Positions 1 to 5,372 of a DNA stretch of 5,372 nucleotides are shown piece by piece. Position numbers and translations under genes: made by a program. Source of the DNA: Acidobacteriaceae bacterium (GTDB lineage Bacteria > Acidobacteriota > Terriglobia > Terriglobales > Acidobacteriaceae); the NCBI GenBank assembly GCA_003154055.1, contig PMCH01000099.1, forward strand, positions 7,912 to 13,283, written 5' to 3'. Below the pieces are notes generated by a model. That model worked only from the letters and a program-made list of their open reading frames with translations, was not told the origin of the DNA and made no database searches. The stretch's first letter is position 1. Each line of letters starts with the position of its first letter.

Positions 1-177
1 ATGCGCCGCCGCGTCGCCGGTGCCGAGGTAAGCCTCAGTTTCGACGATGCGCCCGGCCAGCAGATCTCGCTGCGTCTTCCGGATCAGCACTTTGCCCAAT
101 AGCGCCCGCGCGACCTTCCGCGGGTCTCGATCGTAAAACTCCGGTCTCAACGTAGTTACTGGACCGAGCAGGTTCAT
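1..177 (-). CDS. mpg: 3-methyladenine DNA glycosylase (AAG/MPG family), N-terminal part, cut by window edge
   Basis: Reading the minus strand from the ATG at 177-175 gives 59 uninterrupted codons running off the left edge. The peptide has the family's N-terminal pattern: F14 and D16 before VARALLGKVL (residues 22-31), then RIVETEAYLG (43-52) and DAAAH (55-59). By alignment with human AAG, E48 matches the catalytic Glu125, Y50 the base-stacking Tyr127, and H59 His136, with the same 9-residue spacing from Tyr to His. This monofunctional enzyme flips out and excises alkylated purines such as 3-methyladenine in cytosolic base excision repair. An in-frame TAG lies about 13 codons upstream with no other start codon between, and GGGAG sits 3 bases before the ATG, so the start is well fixed although the Shine-Dalgarno spacing is short. 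No signal peptide. About two thirds of the usual roughly 190-200 residues lie outside the window. It is divergent from the gene at 286, with a 108-base spacer. Confidence 0.9.
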   Translation of the reverse strand, partial: MNLLGPVTTLRPEFYDRDPRKVARALLGKVLIRKTQRDLLAGRIVETEAYLGTGDAAAH

Positions 178-231
178 GTACTCCCGACAGGCGATGAACG
201 CAAAAACGATGATCTACAATTCCGAAATCGA

Positions 232-270
232 GCAGGTTCTACACCGCTCCGTGCAAGATACGGAACCTGC
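232..270. promoter_or_regulatory. 8-bp inverted repeat in the leader upstream of the glycine-zipper gene
   Basis: GCAGGTTC at 232-239 is the exact reverse complement of GAACCTGC at 263-270. The right half ends 4 bases before the AGGAGG ribosome binding site (275-280) of the gene starting at 286. A smaller alternative hairpin, TCCGT (248-252) with ACGGA (260-264), overlaps the right half, so the two folds exclude each other. It could be a protein-binding dyad in the divergent spacer or an RNA structure near the ribosome binding site. A TACAAT at 215-220 could be a -10 box placing the repeat inside the transcript, but I see no matching -35 box. An 8-bp repeat with a 23-base gap can also occur by chance. 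Confidence 0.35.
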
Positions 271-285
271 GCCTAGGAGGCGTTC

Positions 286-852
286 ATGCTGCGCAAGATT
301 CTACCTGTCGCGCTCGTATTGCTGGCGGTCACCCTGGCCGTCGCACAGATTCCCGCCGGAACGCCGGTGACGGTCCGCATCGGCTCAGAGATCAGCTCCG
401 GGTCGGCAAAAGTCGGCAACACTTTCGACGGAACGCTGGCGAAAAACATCGTTGCCGGCGGAAAAACCATTGCCAAAGCGGGCAGCCCGGTCCGTGGCAA
501 GGTGACGCTCGCCAAGTCCAGCGGGCGTTTGCATGCGCCGGGACAGCTGTCGATCCGCCTCACTTCGGTTGAGGTGAACGGCAAGATGGTCGCCGTCTCC
601 AGCGGTTCGTATCACGTCGTCGGCAAGGGTCATATGAAGAGCAATGCGACCAAAATCGGTGGCGGAGCCGCCGCCGGTGCGCTCATCGGCGCGCTTGCCG
701 GTGGAGGCAAAGGCGCAGCCATCGGAACTGTGGCTGGCGCGGGAGCAGGAACCGGAGTAGCAGCCGCCACGGGCAAAGAGGAAGCAGTCGTCCCGGCCGA
801 GCACGCCGTGACCTTCACCATCACCAGTTCCGGCGGAGCCAAGGCGCACTAG
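286..852 (+). CDS. Secreted/envelope glycine-zipper protein, unknown function
   Basis: 188 residues. The start is fixed by a perfect AGGAGG at 275-280, 5 bases before the ATG. Residues 1-20 form a Sec signal peptide (RK at 3-4, then a Leu/Val/Ala core), with likely cleavage after AVA-20. Residues 21-118 look beta-rich. They open with a GTPVTVRIG segment (25-33), followed by KVGNTFDGTLA (42-52) and an AGSPVRGKV turn (65-73), a pattern I associate with conserved acidobacterial hypothetical proteins. Residues 124-163 are a Gly/Ala-rich glycine zipper (GGGAAAGALIGALAGGGKGA at 125-144, then more small residues), probably one or two membrane-inserting helices. A short tail with VPAEHAVTFTI (169-179) closes it. 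The likely site is the periplasm or outer membrane. No enzyme motif is present. It is a single gene: divergent from the glycosylase and convergent with bcp across a repeat array. The envelope role is inferred; the zipper and signal peptide are seen directly. Confidence 0.85.
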   Translation: MLRKILPVALVLLAVTLAVAQIPAGTPVTVRIGSEISSGSAKVGNTFDGTLAKNIVAGGKTIAKAGSPVRGKVTLAKSSGRLHAPGQLSIRLTSVEVNGKMVAVSSGSYHVVGKGHMKSNATKIGGGAAAGALIGALAGGGKGAAIGTVAGAGAGTGVAAATGKEEAVVPAEHAVTFTITSSGGAKAH

Positions 853-865
853 CGAGAGACGATCC

Positions 866-970
866 CAGAAGTTGGATTGCAGAAGTAGAAGGCGCTCTCC
901 CTTCGGACTGAGAACTGAGAACCGGGAACTGAGAACTAACTTCTGCAATCTGACTTCTTACTTCTGCAAT
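866..970. repeat. Phased heptamer array with inverted arms between convergent genes
   Basis: From 908 to 970 nine consecutive 7-base units fit one register. Units at 908, 915, 929, 943, 950 and 964 begin CTG, and those at 922, 936 and 957 begin CCG, CTA and CTT. CTGAGAA occurs at 908, 915 and 929; CTGCAAT occurs at 943 and 964. The left side (866-886) has the same period in the opposite sense, with CAGAAGT at 866 and 880. The left arm 867-886 pairs with the right arm 939-958 over 20 positions: 18 Watson-Crick pairs plus two G-U pairs in a plus-strand transcript. A second 12-bp exact match joins 876-887 to 959-970. The array covers the last codons and stop of bcp (958-970). No T-tract follows, so it is not a classic intrinsic terminator, though it could end or protect transcripts from either side. 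Confidence 0.8.
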
Positions 971-1422
971 GCCTTTAAGTATTCCAGCACTTGCTCGGCG
1001 TGCCCTTCCGCCTTCACGTTGTTGAAGACGTGCTGGATCTTGCCGTCCGGCCCAATCGCAAAGGTGGTCCGGGCGATGCCCATCACCTTCTTGCCGTACA
1101 TGTTTTTCTCTTTGACTACGCCAAAGAGGTTGGCGATTTTCTTCTCCGCATCGGCCAGCAGCATAAAGGGAAGGCTGAACTTGTCCTGGAATTTCTTCTG
1201 GGCATTTGCCGTGTCGGCGGAAATTCCGACCAGGACCGCGCCCGTCTTCTCGATCTTTTTGTAGGTATCGCGAAACTCGCAGGCTTCCTTGGTGCAACCG
1301 GGCGTGTCCGCCTTGGGATAGAAATAGAGCACCACCGTCTTGCCGCGAAAATCTTTCAAGGCAACTTCTTTGCCGTTCTCATCCGTCGTATTAAAGTCGG
1401 GGGCCTTATCATTGACTTCCAT
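958..1422 (-). CDS. bcp: Peroxiredoxin, Bcp/PrxQ type (thioredoxin-dependent peroxidase)
   Basis: 154 residues, the normal length for this subfamily. It has a thioredoxin-like fold: APDF at 7-10, VVLYFYPKADTPGCT at 30-44, EACEFRD at 46-52, and ARTTF at 117-121. The peroxidatic cysteine is C43 within P-x-x-x-T-x-x-C (P36, T40), and the resolving cysteine is C48, five residues on as in Bcp-type two-cysteine enzymes. R118 is the conserved active-site arginine. The enzyme reduces H2O2 and organic hydroperoxides in the cytosol using thioredoxin. There is no signal peptide. The start at 1422 is supported by GAGGAG (plus-strand ctcctc at 1431-1436), 8 bases upstream. A plausible promoter lies at 1462-1491. 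The gene is monocistronic: it converges on the glycine-zipper gene and starts back to back with the secreted orphan gene. Its last residues L-Q-K and the TAA are written by heptamer-array units. Confidence 0.95.
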   Translation of the reverse strand: MEVNDKAPDFNTTDENGKEVALKDFRGKTVVLYFYPKADTPGCTKEACEFRDTYKKIEKTGAVLVGISADTANAQKKFQDKFSLPFMLLADAEKKIANLFGVVKEKNMYGKKVMGIARTTFAIGPDGKIQHVFNNVKAEGHAEQVLEYLKALQK

Positions 1423-2695
1423 GGGATATTCTCCTCACTGCTCTTCGTTCTGTCGTTCTTGGTTATATCGCAGCGCCCTGCCCGCCGTCATCCTTCTGGC
1501 CGCGGCTGCCGTCGCTCAGTTGGGCTGGGCGCAGTTTGCGCAGAAATCCACCAGATCCAAGGGCCCGCGGGCGTTGGGCCTGATCCAACTCACCGCGAAC
1601 GGTAAAGGCCGGCTGATCCCGGTCGCCATCATGGTGGACGATAAGTTTTACGATGCGGGCTCCTATAAGGCCAGCCCGATTCCGATGGCGCTCGATTTCG
1701 GCGTCGTGTACGAGGCATTCCGCACCGGGACCTCGCAGGGCATGTTCACAATCACGCAGCCGGGACAACTGCTCCATTCCTGGATTGCTGAAGGCACCTG
1801 GCTGGCCGCCGGGGCAAAGCCGCCGCAGACTCACAAGAAAGCCGAGATCCCGGTCATTGAGGACAAAGATGCGCCGCCCAAGCTTCATCGCGGCGACAAG
1901 CCGGCTGCACCGCCTACCGCGCCGACACCTGCTCCCAAACCGCCTGAGGCAGCGGCAACTCCGGCCGTTGCTGCTCCAGTGGCCGCCGAACAACCGATCG
2001 AGGATCCCAACCGTCCTGTGCTGCGCCGCGGAAAACCGGATCCCAAAGCTCGCGCGGAGCGCATGAAGACGTTCGATGAACCTGCGCCCGCGGCCAGGTC
2101 GGCCTCAGCCAAAGACACCGGTAGCAGCCTGGCGCAAATGATTCCGGCCATCTCCGATGCCGGCGGCCCCGATCCCCGCCCCTACACTTTCGACCTCAAG
2201 CCGGCCGAAGAGGCCTCCTATCGCAGCAAGATGCTGGAGTTGGCCAATACGGAACTCCGTGCCAGGGCCAAAACCCAGTCGCCGCCCGCAGTCGGCCCGG
2301 CGCGCCCGAGTCGCAACGCGCCCACTCCACCCAAGGTGTCGTTCGACGAGGTCCGGCTGCATATCTTTGATCTTTCCAACTCCAACGAGCCCGTCCTCGT
2401 GCTCTCGGCGAGAACCCATGTCGCCAAGACCGTGGACGCAAACGCCGTTCCGGAAGAGATCACTCTGGTCGCCCGAACCAATCTCGAAGGCGAACTTCAC
2501 AAACTATTTTTTGCGCAAACGGATCCTCGGCACCTGGAAATCTATCCCCACATGGAACTGATCGACGCGGTGGATGCCGACGGCGACGGCCGCGGCGATC
2601 TATTGTTCCGCCGGACCAGCGACTCCGGCAGTTCTTACGCGATCTACCGGGCCACCGCCGACCAGCTCTGGCCGTTATTTGAAGGGACACCATAG
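1421..2695 (+). CDS. Secreted protein of unknown function with proline-rich linker and C-terminal D-x-D-x-D-G loop
   Basis: 424 residues from the ATG at 1421; I do not recognise the family. Residues 19-38 are a hydrophobic export signal (ALPAVILLAAAAVAQLGWAQ) with likely cleavage near 37-38. Residues 49-128 form a compact domain (GPRALGLIQL, RLIPVAIMVDDKFYDAG, MALDFGVVYEAF). Residues 132-300 are low-complexity Pro/Ala linker, containing two related motifs: P-K-L-H-R-G at 153-158 and P-V-L-R-R-G at 199-204. Residues 305-420 form a second domain ending in AVDADGDGRGDLLF (383-396), a calcium-loop-like motif seen in FG-GAP/VCBS-type proteins, then SSYAIYR (404-410). The start is uncertain: 1421 is the last canonical in-frame start before the signal, has no Shine-Dalgarno, and overlaps the bcp start. 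Open reading continues upstream to TTG codons at 1412, 1370 and 1340, inside antisense bcp. A periplasmic or surface role is inferred. Confidence 0.75.
   Translation: MGYSPHCSSFCRSWLYRSALPAVILLAAAAVAQLGWAQFAQKSTRSKGPRALGLIQLTANGKGRLIPVAIMVDDKFYDAGSYKASPIPMALDFGVVYEAFRTGTSQGMFTITQPGQLLHSWIAEGTWLAAGAKPPQTHKKAEIPVIEDKDAPPKLHRGDKPAAPPTAPTPAPKPPEAAATPAVAAPVAAEQPIEDPNRPVLRRGKPDPKARAERMKTFDEPAPAARSASAKDTGSSLAQMIPAISDAGGPDPRPYTFDLKPAEEASYRSKMLELANTELRARAKTQSPPAVGPARPSRNAPTPPKVSFDEVRLHIFDLSNSNEPVLVLSARTHVAKTVDANAVPEEITLVARTNLEGELHKLFFAQTDPRHLEIYPHMELIDAVDADGDGRGDLLFRRTSDSGSSYAIYRATADQLWPLFEGTP
1462..1491 (-). promoter_or_regulatory. Candidate sigma70-type promoter for bcp
   Basis: On the minus strand, ATGACG (1491-1486, 4 of 6 matches to TTGACA) is followed after 18 bases by TATAAC (1467-1462, 5 of 6 matches to TATAAT). 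Transcription would begin near 1455, leaving a leader of about 33 bases that contains the GAGGAG ribosome binding site. The site lies wholly inside the signal-peptide codons of the plus-strand gene starting at 1421. The -35 match is modest and the AT-rich patch is the only one nearby, so this is a reasonable but unproven call. Confidence 0.4.
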
Positions 2696-2696
2696 A

Positions 2697-2827
2697 GGTG
2701 GCAGGTCGCAGCAGGCAGGTCACAGAAAACCAACGACGCATCCGAACCGAAGAATGGGCGGAGTCCCAGAAAGCAAGCCAGACATCCAACAACTGCCCTC
2801 TGCTAGCTGCCGCCTGACACCTGCCCC
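2697..2827. repeat. Second phased heptamer array with inverted arms
   Basis: The left arm starts just after the stop codon of the upstream gene: CAG recurs every 7 bases at 2702, 2709, 2716 and 2723, and GGCAGGT is repeated at 2700 and 2714. The right arm has CTG every 7 bases at 2793, 2800, 2807, 2814 and 2821. The reverse complement of the right arm (2799-2827) matches the left arm from 2698 at about 21 of 29 positions by hand alignment. The roughly 65 bases between the arms show no clear period and no gene. The arrangement is the same as at 866-970 although the heptamer sequence differs. The right arm supplies the -35 box of the downstream promoter. Confidence 0.7.
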
Positions 2828-2842
2828 CTTTCCATTTACAAT
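2814..2842 (+). promoter_or_regulatory. Sigma70-type promoter for the MBL-fold hydrolase gene
   Basis: CTGACA at 2814-2819 (5 of 6 to TTGACA), a 17-base spacer, and TACAAT at 2837-2842 (5 of 6 to TATAAT). Transcription would start near 2849, giving a leader of about 17 bases before the ATG at 2866. The -35 hexamer is part of one heptamer (CCTGACA, 2813-2819) of the adjoining repeat array. Spacing and both boxes are close to ideal, but the call rests on sequence only. Confidence 0.6.
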
Positions 2843-2852
2843 TCCTCTTCTC

Positions 2853-2860
2853 AGGGGTGA
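2853..2860 (+). promoter_or_regulatory. Ribosome binding site that fixes the MBL gene start at 2866
   Basis: AGGGGTGA ends 5 bases before the ATG at 2866, a good Shine-Dalgarno match and spacing. An in-frame GTG at 2857 lies inside this site and has only pyrimidine-rich sequence upstream, so it is unlikely to be the real start. Confidence 0.65.
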
Positions 2861-2865
2861 GAACC

Positions 2866-3795
2866 ATGCGCACCACTTCTCGCATTGCAATACTCGCGTG
2901 TCTTTCGGCGGGCTTCTGCTTTGGCCAGGACCAGGACTTCACCAAGGTTCAGATCAAAGTCATCAAAGTTGGCGGTAGCGTCTACATGCTGGAAGGGGCC
3001 GGAGGCAACATCGGCGCGTCGGTTGGCGAAGACGGCATTGTCGTTGTCGACGACCAGTACGCTCCCCTCGCCGACCGCATTCAGGCAGCGTTGAAGGGCA
3101 TTACCGACAAGCCAGTCCGCTTCATCATCAACACGCACTATCACTTTGACCACACCGGCGGGAACGAGCTCTTCCAGAAACAGGCGCCGATCATCGCCCA
3201 GGACAACGTTCGCAAACGCCTTGAGGAAGGCGGCCGGGCCGGCAACGGCGGCTCGGTGAAGTTTGACACCAAGCCGCAGCCGAAGGGCGCGCTCCCGATC
3301 ATCACTTTCGACCACGACGTCACCGTGCACCTGAACGGCGAAGACATCCGCGCGCTGCACTTCCCCGCCGGGCACACCGACGGTGACTCGGTTATTTATT
3401 TTCCGAAGTCGAACGTGGTCCATATGGGCGACGACTTCGTCACCTACGGCTTCCCGTTCATTGACGTGGACAGCGGCGGCAGCATCGACGGCATGATCGA
3501 CGGCGTAGAGAAGGCCATCGCGCAGCTTCCCGCCGACGTGAAGATCATCCCTGGTCACGGCCCAGTCTCGAACCTCGACGACGTCCGCACCTACGTGAAG
3601 ATGCTGAAAGAAACGCGCGCTGCCGTCGAGGATTCACTGAAGCAGAACATGACCCTGGCCCAGATGAAGGAGAAGAAGATTCTCGATCCCTGGAAGAAAT
3701 ATTCCGGTGAGTTCATCTCCGAAGATGCATTCCTGGAGACGCTGTACAACTCGCTCACCGGCCAGAAGAACGGAAAATTCATCAAGCACAACTAG
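2866..3795 (+). CDS. Secreted MBL-fold metallo-hydrolase
   Basis: 309 residues. Residues 1-20 are a Sec signal peptide (R2, R6, then a hydrophobic core) cleaved around G20-Q21. The metallo-beta-lactamase-fold zinc ligands are all present and in order: H91-Y-H93-F-D95-H96 within NTHYHFDHTGG, H170 in PAGHTDGDSV, D189 in HMGDDF, and H231 in PGHGPV. The Asp at 189, where class B1 lactamases have Cys, fits the general hydrolase members of the superfamily. Residues 240-309 form a helical C-terminal extension with a lysine-rich end. The enzyme should be a two-zinc periplasmic hydrolase; the substrate cannot be read from sequence. Beta-lactam, lactone, thioester or other ester substrates are all possible, and a resistance role should not be assumed. 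It has its own promoter at 2814-2842. It lies 109 bases before the GH1 gene on the same strand, with a strong hairpin between them, so shared transcription is possible but uncertain. Confidence 0.9.
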   Translation: MRTTSRIAILACLSAGFCFGQDQDFTKVQIKVIKVGGSVYMLEGAGGNIGASVGEDGIVVVDDQYAPLADRIQAALKGITDKPVRFIINTHYHFDHTGGNELFQKQAPIIAQDNVRKRLEEGGRAGNGGSVKFDTKPQPKGALPIITFDHDVTVHLNGEDIRALHFPAGHTDGDSVIYFPKSNVVHMGDDFVTYGFPFIDVDSGGSIDGMIDGVEKAIAQLPADVKIIPGHGPVSNLDDVRTYVKMLKETRAAVEDSLKQNMTLAQMKEKKILDPWKKYSGEFISEDAFLETLYNSLTGQKNGKFIKHN

Positions 3796-3804
3796 CTCAC
3801 GTAG

Positions 3805-3871
3805 GGACAGCCTCGGGGCCCCCGGCACACCCGGTTTTGGTGTGCTGGGGTGAAGGTGCCCTCGGCCGTCC
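3805..3871. repeat. GC-rich palindromic element (two-level hairpin)
   Basis: The inner stem pairs 3820-3831 with 3839-3850: 12 bp, 11 Watson-Crick and one G-U, around a 7-base loop at 3832-3838. The outer stem pairs GGACAGCC (3805-3812) with GGCCGTCC (3864-3871), 7 of 8. No T-run follows on either strand, so it is not a typical intrinsic terminator. It begins 10 bases after the MBL stop codon and could act as a transcript-stabilising end, a partial terminator or a REP-like dispersed palindrome. A competing local pairing, CGGGG with CCCCG (3814-3824), is also possible. Confidence 0.65.
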
Positions 3872-3904
3872 TCGCGGAGCAAAGCTCTACACGATCAAAC
3901 GCCC

Positions 3905-5344
<1,440 letters not shown>

Positions 5345-5372
5345 GGTCAGAGCAGATTGCAGAGGTGGAGAA
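5345..5372. repeat. Left arm of a third heptamer array, cut by the window edge
   Basis: Directly after the GH1 stop codon, CAG occurs at 5348, 5353 and 5360. GATTGCAGAGGT at 5355-5366 matches the left-arm GATTGCAGAAGT at 875-886 in 11 of 12 positions. The orientation (CAG on the left side) is the same as in the two complete arrays. If it belongs to the same class, a CTG-bearing right arm should lie just beyond the window. Confidence 0.5.

Noticed and set aside
192..220. Sigma70 promoter using TACAAT at 215-220 for the gene at 286
   Set aside because: No acceptable -35 hexamer is found 15-19 bases upstream and there is no extended -10 TG.
385..948. 187-codon minus-strand open frame opposite the glycine-zipper gene
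   Set aside because: It is a shadow of a gene with a perfect ribosome binding site and signal peptide; it also crosses the heptamer array.
866..970. Possible CRISPR-like array
   Set aside because: Units are 7 bases with no spacers, there are no cas genes, and the two sides are inverted rather than direct repeats.
991..1605. 204-codon plus-strand open frame across bcp
   Set aside because: It is antisense to a clear peroxiredoxin with both catalytic cysteines, and runs out of frame into the next gene.
2851..3558. 235-codon minus-strand open frame opposite the MBL gene
   Set aside because: It is the antisense of a gene with all zinc ligands intact; its product shows no recognisable domain and no ribosome binding site of note.
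3820..3850. Rho-independent terminator
   Set aside because: The stem is strong but no run of T follows on either strand, so I list it as a palindromic element only.

Overview
The window reads as chromosomal DNA from a GC-rich (about 60 % by eye), soil-type, probably acidobacterial genome. That placement is an inference from the mix of protein types and the intergenic repeats. No rRNA or other phylogenetic marker is present. Six protein-coding genes fill it: a 5'-truncated-by-the-window DNA repair glycosylase, a secreted glycine-zipper protein, a Bcp-type peroxiredoxin, a secreted protein of unknown function, a secreted metallo-beta-lactamase-fold hydrolase and a GH1 beta-glucosidase with a Tat signal. 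I see no tRNA, rRNA, CRISPR array, insertion sequence or phage gene.

Layout. At the left edge (177 to 1, minus) is the N-terminal third of an AAG/MPG-family 3-methyladenine DNA glycosylase. It is divergent from a glycine-zipper protein gene (286-852, plus), whose leader carries an 8-bp perfect inverted repeat just before the ribosome binding site. That gene converges on bcp (1422 to 958, minus). The gap between them is an array of phased 7-base units that can fold into a long hairpin and that runs into the bcp stop codon. A secreted orphan protein gene (about 1421-2695, plus) begins back to back with bcp, and the two ATG codons share two bases. A second heptamer array (2697-2827) follows and supplies the -35 box of a good sigma70-type promoter for the MBL-fold gene (2866-3795). 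A strong GC-rich palindromic element (3805-3871) separates that from the GH1 beta-glucosidase gene (about 3905-5344). After its stop codon a third heptamer array starts and runs off the window.

How the genes relate. Except for a possible MBL/GH1 pair, they do not look like one operon: strands alternate and each gene has its own spacer. Four of the six products carry export signals (three Sec-type, one Tat-type), which fits an envelope/periplasm-oriented neighbourhood. The GH1 enzyme would release glucose from beta-glucosides, Bcp would detoxify peroxides in the cytosol, and the glycosylase would excise alkylated bases. No shared pathway is visible.

The most interesting non-gene signal is the set of intergenic arrays. 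They have a strict 7-base period, with CAG as the recurring triplet on the left side and CTG on the right side, so each complete array is an inverted repeat. I found no defence system, biosynthetic cluster or other obviously new multi-gene system here.
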